20,294 bases of DNA from Ruminococcaceae bacterium UBA3215 (GTDB lineage: Bacteria > Bacillota > Clostridia > Oscillospirales > Ruminococcaceae): NCBI GenBank assembly GCA_002363155.1, contig DEWH01000029.1, positions 365 to 20,658 of the forward strand, read 5' to 3'. The position numbers were made by a program, and so were the translations under genes. The first letter of the stretch is position 1. Every line of letters begins with the position of its first letter. Positions 7,921 to 14,245 of the stretch are shown here, piece by piece. A model generated the notes under the pieces. That model was not told the origin of the DNA and searched no databases. It was given only the letters and a program-made list of their open reading frames with translations.

Positions 7921-10231
7921 ACTTTCCTGCTATCGAAACCGCGTTTGCCTGGTTTTCAAGAGCTATCATCTGCGCGATCTTCTCACGCACGCGTTCCGGG
8001 ACATAGACGCAAAGCTGTCCGGAGCGCTCGTCACGCTGTGCGCGGTAAGTGTAGCTGCCTGCCTGAGTTGAAATATTGTCATTGTAGCTCGACGACTTAT
8101 CCATACGGTACAGCACAAGTTCCTCGCCCGCCGAGTTTACGGGGCTTATAGTTCCGTTATCCTCAAGGATAACATTTCCGCCGGTGATTATCGGCTGTTT
8201 CTCCGCACTTCCTATCCAGATCGGCTCCGCGGACTTTATGCCGACAGTAACAGTTCCGCCGGAAATATGGACTGTGCCGCCCGCATCAAGTGCTCCGATG
8301 CCGCATACACGAGTTCCCTCTGCGTGCGCATTGACACGTCCTCCGTCGCAGTGTACATCTACTCTTCCTCCGAGAGAGCCTATCGCAGTTCCGATATCTC
8401 CGTGTATTACCGAAGTAGTCTCACCCGCAGTCACGGATATCGAACCGCTTCCGCCGTTGAGAACTCCGAGTCCTGTGATGCGCTCGCCGTCTGTCAGCAG
8501 ATCAAGACTGCCGGAAGCGGTGATATTGACCGTACCATACATAGTTCCGATCGAAACGGCTTCATTTGCGATGCACTGTGTGGATATCGTTCCTTTTTCG
8601 ATGATTATATCAGTATCACCGGACGCGCTTCCGATACCGACAGTACAGATACCTCTGCCCATAACGCGGACATTGCCGGAAACGATCTTTATGGCGCTGT
8701 TTGCGCCCTTTTCCCCGCCGCCTATGCAGACGATCTTGTCACCGGAAGAATCAACGCTCACAGTTCCCTGCGCTTCAATAACAATATTGCCGTAGGGCTT
8801 TTCGTAGCTTGAACCGATACCCGTTCCGCCGTTGCGGTTGTTCTTTACGGTAAGGCTGCCCTCGCCTCTTATAAGCAGAGACGACGTGGGAGGAACATAG
8901 ATTCCCTCCTTGTTGAATGTATTGTCGCCTATGAGCACAACGTCCGCTTCGGCATTCTCACCGAGCTGAACGGTAGTCTCAGTCGCGCCCTTGATGTTGA
9001 CATTCTCAAAAACAAGCACGGTACTGCTGTTGTCCGCAGTCTTTATGAGCATATCAACGATATGGCTCTTTGTGCCTATGAAGCGCACAGTACCGCTGCT
9101 GACAAACACGCCTGCGTACTTTTCAAGCGACAGGTTGAACACATTAACGTTCTCCCCGTCGGAAGCCTCGTAAATACGGCGCTCGTTGTCGTACTTGGAC
9201 AGGCGCACATTTTCCTCGATAATGTACTCGCTGATCTCGCTGTCGATAGCGGGAACAACTTCACGGGACGGACGTGCGGTATAGAAGCCCTGAATGAGAT
9301 CGACGCCAAGTTCGATGACCTTTGCAAGCTCTTCCTTTGTCTCAACGCCCTCCGCAAGTATCTTGATATTATACTTCTTGCCGAACTTGATAAGGTTGGA
9401 AACAAGAAGCTGCTTCTTCGAGTCGGTATCTATCGACGTAATAAGGGACATATCTATCTTGATGAAATTCGGGTTGTTGTTGAGGACCTTCATATCGTTC
9501 GAGTAACCGCTGCCGTAGTCATCGACGGCGATATTGCAGTTAAGGATATTGCGCAGATTGTCAAACGCGGCGATCGTCGTATCATCGTCATCGTCGTTTT
9601 CGAGTATCTCAACAACTATGTTCTCGGAGATGCCGCCGTACATATCCTTTAGCTTTGCAAGCTCGGAATCCGGCAGTATAACGCTGGGTATGCTGTTGAT
9701 GAAGATCTTTTTTCCGCCGAACTTTTCAAGGTTCTGCTTATAGAACGCGAGCGCATTGAAGAACGTGCTTTTCTCGATAGAGTACAGCATATTGCTGATC
9801 TCGGCATATTTAAGCACTTCCAGGGGTTTGAGCCCGATCTCGTCTCCGGTGCGCATAAGGCATTCATAAGCGAAGATCTCACCGTCTCTTGCATTGACGA
9901 TAGGCTGGAAGTTGTACACGAAATCGTTGCGTTTAACGAGCTGCTTGAACTTGTCAAGCTTATCGAGCTCGATATCCTTTTCGCGGTAGATCTTGCGGAC
10001 ACCCTCGTTGTAGAGTCTGCGGTATGAACGTATCTCGGCGAAAAGCACCGCGGCAGTGAACACCACAGCAAGTCCGCGGAGCATCAGATCAATATTCTCG
10101 ATATGATCGCCGCAGATATATGAATATATAAAAGAGCCGGAAATGAGAAGCAGTACGATAGCAAGAAGGACACACCGAACACCGAACAGCAGCTGTGACC
10201 TTTCTTTTTTCTCTTTTTTGTCTTTTGTCAT
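7919..10231 (-). CDS. Membrane-anchored EAL-domain c-di-GMP phosphodiesterase fused to a C-terminal beta-helix
   Basis: The 770-residue protein has a Lys-rich cytosolic start, two membrane helices (about 14-40 and 49-67) and an EAL domain at about 103-340. All residues needed for c-di-GMP hydrolysis are present: Glu123 (ECL in place of EAL), Asn179, Glu208, Asp237-Asp238 (DDYGSGYS), Lys258, Glu294 (AEGVET) and Gln314 (QGFYTARP). So it is predicted to be active and opens c-di-GMP to pGpG. Residues about 370-700 are a run of short Gly-rich repeats (GIGS, GGTV, ITGG, GIGALDAGG) typical of a right-handed beta-helix of the kind seen in secreted carbohydrate-binding proteins. No membrane helix lies between the EAL domain and this helix, so it should sit in the cytosol. 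The start has GGAAG 9 nt upstream and a consensus promoter. No GGDEF or sensor domain is seen. Confidence 0.92.
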   Translation of the reverse strand: MTKDKKEKKERSQLLFGVRCVLLAIVLLLISGSFIYSYICGDHIENIDLMLRGLAVVFTAAVLFAEIRSYRRLYNEGVRKIYREKDIELDKLDKFKQLVKRNDFVYNFQPIVNARDGEIFAYECLMRTGDEIGLKPLEVLKYAEISNMLYSIEKSTFFNALAFYKQNLEKFGGKKIFINSIPSVILPDSELAKLKDMYGGISENIVVEILENDDDDDTTIAAFDNLRNILNCNIAVDDYGSGYSNDMKVLNNNPNFIKIDMSLITSIDTDSKKQLLVSNLIKFGKKYNIKILAEGVETKEELAKVIELGVDLIQGFYTARPSREVVPAIDSEISEYIIEENVRLSKYDNERRIYEASDGENVNVFNLSLEKYAGVFVSSGTVRFIGTKSHIVDMLIKTADNSSTVLVFENVNIKGATETTVQLGENAEADVVLIGDNTFNKEGIYVPPTSSLLIRGEGSLTVKNNRNGGTGIGSSYEKPYGNIVIEAQGTVSVDSSGDKIVCIGGGEKGANSAIKIVSGNVRVMGRGICTVGIGSASGDTDIIIEKGTISTQCIANEAVSIGTMYGTVNITASGSLDLLTDGERITGLGVLNGGSGSISVTAGETTSVIHGDIGTAIGSLGGRVDVHCDGGRVNAHAEGTRVCGIGALDAGGTVHISGGTVTVGIKSAEPIWIGSAEKQPIITGGNVILEDNGTISPVNSAGEELVLYRMDKSSSYNDNISTQAGSYTYRAQRDERSGQLCVYVPERVREKIAQMIALENQANAVSIAGK

Positions 10232-10285
10232 TTCTATATACTTCCGTTTCCTCTGCGAAAGCAGACATATAATTATCCATATTCA

Positions 10286-10314
10286 ATTATATATCAAAAC
10301 CCGCCTTATGTCAA
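10286..10314 (-). promoter_or_regulatory. Perfect consensus sigma-A promoter of the EAL gene
   Basis: On the minus strand, TTGACA (10309-10314), a 17-bp spacer and TATAAT (10286-10291) match both hexamers exactly, predicting a start near 10279 and a leader of about 48 nt. Strong constitutive transcription is expected unless repressed. Confidence 0.85.
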
Positions 10315-10410
10315 TAGAAATCAAAATTCTTCTGTCTATTTACAACAAATATAACTCCAGTTTTATATATATTATACAAATAACAAGCAAAAACAGGTTC
10401 GTACAGGTTA

Positions 10411-10445
10411 CAAAAACGGAGCTGTCGTATTACGGCAGCTCCGCT
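10411..10445 (-). terminator. Intrinsic terminator ahead of the EAL promoter (31-bp repeat, copy 1)
   Basis: CGGAGCTG and CAGCTCCG, extended by CG/CG after a mismatch, enclose the loop TATTA (10417-10440 region). On the minus strand the hairpin is followed by TTTTTG (10416-10411). It would stop leftward transcripts from the DUF1540/phosphorylase side. The 31-bp block 10415-10445 recurs exactly at 10602-10632. Confidence 0.7.
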
Positions 10446-10601
10446 AAGATTGTAAATAAAGTCTTCTTTATTTTCACAGATGCTCAAATCTCCGTGGTAC
10501 GGGATCGGGTGCAGGGCTCGCCCTGCCGCGGGACGGGGGCGCGCAGCCCCGGCGCTGTCCGCGAGGACGTCAGTCGAAAAAGTACCTTTTTCGACTGACT
10601 G
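10446..10601. repeat. GC-rich multi-hairpin insert between two 31-bp direct repeats
   Basis: These 156 bp hold, in order, AAATAAAG/CTTTATTT (10454-10473), a motif shared with 14111-14135 (CAAATCTCCG, then TACGGGATCGG), GCAGGGC/GCCCTGC (10511-10526), a GGGGC/GCCCC pair near 10536-10550, and a perfect 14-bp stem with a 3-nt loop (10569-10582 with 10586-10599, core CAGTCGAAAAAG). Base composition is much more GC-rich than the AT-rich promoter region beside it. A miniature mobile or REP-like element is inferred. No gene is seen. Confidence 0.6.
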
Positions 10602-10632
10602 AACGGAGCTGTCGTATTACGGCAGCTCCGCT
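10602..10632 (-). repeat. 31-bp hairpin repeat, copy 2, just after the DUF1540 stop
   Basis: This is an exact copy of 10415-10445, starting 4 nt after the DUF1540 stop codon in the minus direction. Unlike copy 1 it lacks a following U-tract, so it probably ends the mRNA by hairpin protection rather than by termination. Confidence 0.7.
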
Positions 10633-10636
10633 GTTG

Positions 10637-10804
10637 TTATTTCATTCTGAAAGAAAGACAGTCGGTGCACTGATCCTGTGTGGGATCGGATTCGTGAGTT
10701 CCGACCTTTATGCTGTCAAGGCTGCAGTAGTTGTCATCACAGCAGTGATGAGCGCAGCTGCTTACAGTACATTCAATACACTTGTTAGCGCGTTCCGTGC
10801 TCAT
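10637..10804 (-). CDS. Small Cys-rich DUF1540 protein (55 residues)
   Basis: This 55-codon gene encodes a protein with eight cysteines (9, 12, 17, 21, 22, 27, 46, 49) and histidines at 19, 20 and 37, in the pattern CxxC-x4-C-x3-CC-x4-C ... CxxC. This is the DUF1540 pattern common in spore-forming Clostridia and Bacilli, probably a metal-binding mini-protein of unknown role. Two ATGs are possible: at 10810 the GGAG core lies only 2 nt away, at 10804 it is 8 nt away, so 10804 is chosen (the longer form would add MK). It follows the uridine phosphorylase-like gene after 87 bp with no terminator between them, and is followed by the hairpin at 10602-10632. Confidence 0.85.
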   Translation of the reverse strand: MSTERANKCIECTVSSCAHHCCDDNYCSLDSIKVGTHESDPTQDQCTDCLSFRMK

Positions 10805-10810
10805 TTTCAT

Positions 10811-10816
10811 CTCTCC
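10811..10816 (-). promoter_or_regulatory. Ribosome site deciding the DUF1540 start
   Basis: GGAGAG on the minus strand abuts the first ATG (10810) and is correctly spaced only for the second (10804). Confidence 0.6.
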
Positions 10817-10891
10817 GTTCGGTATCTGATTTGCGGTATCTCCGCATTATCATTGTTTGCCGTTATGAACGTAATATGCACGGTATTTTTT

Positions 10892-11674
10892 TCATTTATC
10901 TCTCTTTATAAGCAGTCTTATCGCTTCCACAGCGCATTCTATCGCCCGTCTGCTGTCAGAGCACACCTTATCGGGAAGCCCTGCCTTTGAGCGCTCCACA
11001 TTCCACAGCGCCGTGAATACCGCACCTGCGCGGACTCGTCTTGCCGTCGCCACCGCAAAAAGCGCAGCGCTCTCCATTTCGCTCGTAAGGCATCCGCACC
11101 GCACATACGCGTCCCATGCCGGAGCAAGCGTAGCCGATGCCGGAACTCCGTTCGGGTCTATCTCGCCGTAGAAGCTGTCCTTCGAGTGTACAACTCCGAC
11201 ATGGCACCGGTTGCCGTCCTCATCTGTGGAAAGAGCATCTCCTGCCTGCTTCAGCGCAAGCATAACATCGAAATCCGGGACAGCCGGATATTCTATCGGT
11301 ATGTATTCCCTGCTGGTTCCCTCGCTCCTTACAGCGCCGCTTGCAACGATAAGATCGCCACCCATCACCTTCATATCCATACCGCCGCTCGTACCTATGC
11401 GGATAAACGTGTCGGAACCGCTCATTATCAGCTCCTCAACGGCGATCGCTGCGGAAGGCCCGCCGATACCGGTCGAGCAGACGCTTACCTTTACCCCGTC
11501 AAGATATCCGGAGTATATGTTGTATTCACGGTTTGTGGAGATATGCTCCATATCGTCGAGATACTCCGCGATCTTCGGAACTCTGCCCGGGTCACCCGGA
11601 AGAATGACGTATCTCCCCACATCGCCTGTGCGTATTTTCAGATGAAATCTGATATCGTCCTGAATAAGTGCCAT
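10892..11674 (-). CDS. Uridine phosphorylase-like nucleoside phosphorylase
   Basis: This PNP/UDP-family enzyme would split a nucleoside with phosphate to base and ribose-1-phosphate in cytosolic salvage. In the 262-residue numbering from the upstream ATG, the phosphate site is intact: PGDPGR (Gly29, Asp30, Arg33), Arg51 in NREY, and Arg94 in RIGTSGG. STGIGGPS, the AVEEL helix and the ribose-binding EMES (Glu201-Met202-Glu203) match E. coli Udp closely. The uracil-recognition segment does not: where E. coli has GQER (Gln166, Arg168), this protein has YGEIDPNG, so the base preferred is uncertain. The start at 11674 is chosen because AGGAGGG sits only 1 nt from the ATG at 11680 but about 8 nt from this one. 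That ribosome site overlaps the stop codon of the preceding gene, so translation is probably coupled. Confidence 0.85.
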   Translation of the reverse strand: MALIQDDIRFHLKIRTGDVGRYVILPGDPGRVPKIAEYLDDMEHISTNREYNIYSGYLDGVKVSVCSTGIGGPSAAIAVEELIMSGSDTFIRIGTSGGMDMKVMGGDLIVASGAVRSEGTSREYIPIEYPAVPDFDVMLALKQAGDALSTDEDGNRCHVGVVHSKDSFYGEIDPNGVPASATLAPAWDAYVRCGCLTSEMESAALFAVATARRVRAGAVFTALWNVERSKAGLPDKVCSDSRRAIECAVEAIRLLIKRDK

Positions 11675-11681
11675 GCCCATG

Positions 11682-11688
11682 CCCTCCT
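11682..11688 (-). promoter_or_regulatory. Ribosome site overlapping the upstream stop codon
   Basis: AGGAGGG on the minus strand shares bases with the TAG (11687-11689) of the upstream membrane-protein gene. This supports coupled translation and selects ATG 11674 for the phosphorylase. Confidence 0.6.
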
Positions 11689-12181
11689 ATTTTTTCTTTA
11701 TGCAGATATCCTCGCCGAAATATACCGGATTTACCGGTGATGACGTATCTTCGGCATTTATATCGCTTTCGTAAATTATCCCCTTTTCATAGTAAACGAG
11801 GAATGTTCCGGCATCGGTCACATAGGTAAAAACCGCCCCGCATTTACCGTTCGCTTCATTTATGTACGTTTCCGCGCTTACAGGTGCAGGCGTTCCTTTG
11901 AATATCGTATCTCTTATGTCGGGATATTCGCCCTGCTCCGGGACAGCGATGTTCCCTTCCGCGTCCGGAGAACGGTTTGCCGTTTCGTAATCGCCGATCA
12001 GCGCTATCGCGCCGAACTTATCCGTCATAGAGTTCACAAAACTGTCGTAAGCGTCGCGTTCCGTGGTGAAGCTGCCCATACTGCGGACAAATGCGAACAT
12101 ACCGTATCCAAGCGCAATAATAAGGATCGTGCCGACTATCGCTATGGCGTGCTCTCTGAAAAACCTCTTTATCCTGTTCAT
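11687..12181 (-). CDS. Hypothetical protein with one N-terminal membrane anchor
   Basis: I do not recognise the 164-residue product. It has a basic start (MNRIKRFFREH), one hydrophobic helix at about 12-31, and an exported-looking rest of about 130 residues with strand-like segments (CGAVFTYVTDAGTFLVYYEKG) and a Lys-rich end. There is one Cys near 113 and one near 160. Its ATG overlaps the TGA of the preceding gene (ATGA), and its own stop overlaps the ribosome site of the phosphorylase gene, so the three genes are very likely one operon. A role together with the four-helix neighbour in the membrane is inferred from this arrangement only. Confidence 0.75.
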   Translation of the reverse strand: MNRIKRFFREHAIAIVGTILIIALGYGMFAFVRSMGSFTTERDAYDSFVNSMTDKFGAIALIGDYETANRSPDAEGNIAVPEQGEYPDIRDTIFKGTPAPVSAETYINEANGKCGAVFTYVTDAGTFLVYYEKGIIYESDINAEDTSSPVNPVYFGEDICIKKK

Positions 12182-12651
12182 TCCGAATCATCTCCGAGTA
12201 TAGACGGGGCTTTCTCTTCCTTCTCCGCCTTCTTTGTCTCAAACAGCTTCGCAATATTTGCGCGCTCCTCCACCGCAAGAATAAAGATAACAAGCAAAGT
12301 CGCGAAGATAAGCGGGAGATACAGCCCGTCGGGACCCGAGCTTCCCTCTGTGTAGCGGTAAAGGTCATCAAACATACCGTTGACCACCAGCACTCCCACA
12401 AGTCCGAGCACCGAAAGGCAAGCGGCGATGCGGTAATGCTTTCCGAAGATGAGAGCGGCGGGCAGGATATATCCGACGATCGCCGTTATAAGCCAGATCA
12501 CCATGATATCGGTACGCGCCGCGATATCAGCAGGAACTATCTCAGGGCCGGAAACCATTATGCATATCGGGAAAAAAATCCCGACAGCAACACCCCATAC
12601 GCAGACTATACCGGTCTCGATTATTTTCATTATTACCGATAAAACTTTCAT
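12178..12651 (-). CDS. Hypothetical four-helix membrane protein
   Basis: The product (157 residues from ATG 12651) has four hydrophobic helices: about 11-33, 48-70, 75-95 and 110-127. A charged cytosolic tail follows (ERANIAKLFETKKAEKEEK). I do not recognise a family. The start at 12651 is preferred because AGGTAGG lies directly upstream at the right distance; a longer frame from 12720 would add 23 residues from AT-rich leader sequence with no ribosome site. The gene is first in an operon with the anchored protein (ATGA overlap) and the phosphorylase. It is divergent from spoIVB across 178 bp. Confidence 0.75.
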   Translation of the reverse strand: MKVLSVIMKIIETGIVCVWGVAVGIFFPICIMVSGPEIVPADIAARTDIMVIWLITAIVGYILPAALIFGKHYRIAACLSVLGLVGVLVVNGMFDDLYRYTEGSSGPDGLYLPLIFATLLVIFILAVEERANIAKLFETKKAEKEEKAPSILGDDSE

Positions 12652-12710
12652 AAAACCTACCTGTTCCGAATATATATAATATGTGAACGATTTTTCGCCC
12701 GCATAATAAT

Positions 12711-12739
12711 ATAATAACACATATTATAAAAAAATGCAA
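12711..12739 (-). promoter_or_regulatory. Candidate promoter of the membrane-protein/phosphorylase operon
   Basis: On the minus strand, TTGCAT (12734-12739), 17 bp, and TATTAT (12711-12716). The -10 is good and the -35 poor. The segment is so AT-rich that other -10 choices exist. Confidence 0.35.
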
Positions 12740-12766
12740 CCTTTCCGCCGGCGAAAAAGTTTCCAC

Positions 12767-12803
12767 TGATATATTGTGCTGATTTGCAGATAGTATATCT
12801 GCA
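12767..12803 (+). promoter_or_regulatory. Candidate sporulation-type promoter and 19-bp palindrome upstream of spoIVB
   Basis: TGCAGATA and TATCTGCA, separated by GTA, form a perfect inverted repeat (12785-12803). Across it, TGATAT (12767-12772) and GATAGTA (12789-12795) are 16 bp apart and resemble the TGAATA/CATACTA elements of forespore sigma-G/sigma-F promoters. No good sigma-A pair is visible. AAGGAG at 12814-12819 precedes the start by 10 nt. The assignment is inferred. Confidence 0.3.
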
Positions 12804-12829
12804 CCCGAAATACAAGGAGAAATGTAAAA

Positions 12830-13897
12830 ATGAGGAAAATATCCGGAATTATCAACATAGCCGCCGCACTTCTCGCTTCTCTTCTGTTCATAGGAACAGC
12901 GGCATACGGCGAAGCGTCACAGGCTCGTCCGGCGGCGGCATATACCGAATACACGGAACGGAAGAAGGTGATCCCCTGCGGAACGCCTTTTGGAATAAAG
13001 ATGCTGACAGAGGGCGTTGTTGTTACCGACTTCGGCGCCGTGAACGGGAGGATAAGCCAGCAGTCTCCCGCGGAAGCAGCCGGGATACGAAAGGGCGACA
13101 TCATAACATCGATAAACGGAACAGCGATAAATGACAGTATCTCGCTTGCAATTGCCGTACAGCGCGACCCGGAATGCACGATAAGCGTGTTAAGGGACGG
13201 AAAGGAGATGACATTCACCGCGAATGCGATAGAATCGGTCACAGACGGTGATTACAAGCTCGGAATGTGGACGAAGGACAGCGTAGCGGGAATAGGAACG
13301 ATGACATATTACGACCCGGACAACGGCGTATTTGCCGGGCTTGGGCATGGTGTGAGCGACACGGCAACGGGAGTGCGTATGCCGCTGCTCAGCGGTGAAG
13401 TGACGGCCGTCACGATAACGGACATAGTACGCGGTTCAGCCGGTTCTCCCGGAGAGCTGTGCGGCGCGTTCATGTCGGGCGTTGAGCTGGGGAAACTCAC
13501 GCTCAACAGCGATTTCGGCATTTTCGGTGAAAGTTCGGAAGCCCCGATACTTGCGGAGCCTGTCGAGATAGCCACAAGGTACGAAGTAAAGGCGGGGAGC
13601 GCTGTTATCTACACAACCACAGGCGGAATGATGCCGAAGGAGTACGGGATAGAGATTGTTACCATAGACCGCGAAAGCACTTCCCCGTCCCACAATATGA
13701 CAATACGGATAACCGACAGCGATCTTCTCTCCCGCACAGGCGGCATTGTACAGGGTATGAGCGGAAGCCCTATCATACAGGACGGACGGCTTGTCGGCGC
13801 AGTCACTCATGTCCTCGTGAACGATTCTGCAATGGGGTATGCCGTCTTTGCCGAGAATATGACAGCAGCATACGAGAAAGGTTTGGAGAGGTCTTGA
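12830..13897 (+). CDS. spoIVB: SpoIVB serine peptidase (S55 family), sporulation signalling protease
   Basis: The 355-residue product has an N-terminal membrane/signal helix (about 5-27), a PDZ domain at about 46-125 (SPAEAAGIRKGDIITSINGT) and an S55 peptidase domain. The catalytic triad reads His173 in GLGHG, Asp296 in RITDSD and Ser311 in GMSGSP, with the GIVQGMSGSP and GAVTHVLVND strings typical of SpoIVB. In Bacillus it is made in the forespore, crosses the inner membrane and cleaves SpoIVFA to release pro-sigma-K processing. Here it is shorter than the 426-residue B. subtilis form. It stands alone on its strand, without the recN or spo0A neighbours often found. Its TGA at 13895-13897 abuts repeat element copy C. 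Confidence 0.92.
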   Translation: MRKISGIINIAAALLASLLFIGTAAYGEASQARPAAAYTEYTERKKVIPCGTPFGIKMLTEGVVVTDFGAVNGRISQQSPAEAAGIRKGDIITSINGTAINDSISLAIAVQRDPECTISVLRDGKEMTFTANAIESVTDGDYKLGMWTKDSVAGIGTMTYYDPDNGVFAGLGHGVSDTATGVRMPLLSGEVTAVTITDIVRGSAGSPGELCGAFMSGVELGKLTLNSDFGIFGESSEAPILAEPVEIATRYEVKAGSAVIYTTTGGMMPKEYGIEIVTIDRESTSPSHNMTIRITDSDLLSRTGGIVQGMSGSPIIQDGRLVGAVTHVLVNDSAMGYAVFAENMTAAYEKGLERS

Positions 13898-13953
13898 GAA
13901 ATGTCGCTTGAGACTGGTCGCTTGCGCTTGAGACGGTCGCTTGCGCTCGAGAC
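13898..13953 (+). repeat. Tandem XhoI-site repeat, copy C (three degenerate units)
   Basis: Units TCGCTTGAGACTGG (internally shortened), TCGCTTGCGCTTGAGACGG and TCGCTTGCGCTCGAGACC follow the spoIVB stop codon within 7 nt and in its sense. Only the last keeps an intact CTCGAG, so this copy is more worn than A and B. Confidence 0.85.
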
Positions 13954-14032
13954 CGGGGGCAGACCCTTTTTGAAAAAAGGGTCATTCCCCCGAACCCCCT
14001 TCCCTAAAAACTTTGATCGCTCCGCAGTTAAC
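13954..14032 (+). repeat. Composite element copy C: nested hairpin and conserved block
   Basis: Outer stem CGGGGG/CCCCCG (13954-13959, 13987-13992), inner stem GACCCTTTT/AAAAGGGTC (13962-13970, 13975-13983), loop TGAA, then GATCGCTCCGCAGTTAA. Module order is the same as in copies A and B, with different stem bases. Confidence 0.85.
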
Positions 14033-14055
14033 GGAGAAGGCTTTCAGAACATAAT

Positions 14056-14091
14056 AAAGACTGCTGAAAACTTACACTTTCAGCAGTCTTT
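14056..14091 (+). terminator. Terminator downstream of spoIVB
   Basis: AAAGACTGCTGAAA (14056-14069) and TTTCAGCAGTCTTT (14078-14091) make a perfect 14-bp stem with an 8-nt loop, ending in a T-rich run. It matches the terminator at 7714-7754 almost base for base and so belongs to the repeat element. Confidence 0.8.
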
Positions 14092-14110
14092 CTATTTGTG
14101 ATGTAATTTC

Positions 14111-14193
14111 CAAATCTCCGTTTTACGGGATCGGTTTAGGGTGTCCAGCCCCCTTTTTCAAAGGGGGCTGGCGGGGTTCGGGGCAGCGCCCCG
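14111..14193. repeat. Second repeat family: CAAATCTCCG/TACGGGATCGG motif with strong hairpins
   Basis: CAAATCTCCG and TACGGGATCGG (14111-14134) match 10485-10508. A perfect 12-bp stem follows (CCAGCCCCCTTT at 14145-14156 with 14160-14171), then CGGGGC/GCCCCG (near 14178-14193). In the minus direction these hairpins lie downstream of the SGNH hydrolase gene and may protect or end its mRNA. The stem sequence differs from the 10485 copy while the frame motif is kept. Confidence 0.65.
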
Positions 14194-14237
14194 TCTCTAA
14201 ATCTCTAAATTCTCTAAATTCTCTAAAGCCTCTAAAA
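14194..14237. repeat. 9-bp tandem repeat TCTCTAAAT
   Basis: About five units of TCTCTAAAT (the last ones degenerate, CCTCTAAAA) lie between the hairpins at 14145-14193 and the stop codon of the SGNH hydrolase gene. Slippage-prone; no function is apparent. Confidence 0.8.
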
Positions 14238-14245
14238 CCCGATTT

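Noticed and set aside
8184..8795. Plus-strand open frame of about 200 codons opposite the EAL gene
   Set aside because: Its Pro/Thr/Ser-rich product mirrors the Gly-rich beta-helix coding on the minus strand.
10634..10990. Plus-strand 118-codon hydrophobic open frame
   Set aside because: It lies opposite the DUF1540 gene and the end of the phosphorylase; no ribosome site and the minus frame has clear family motifs.
12652..12720. Start at 12720 for the four-helix membrane protein
   Set aside because: The added residues come from AT-rich promoter sequence; the ribosome site fits 12651.
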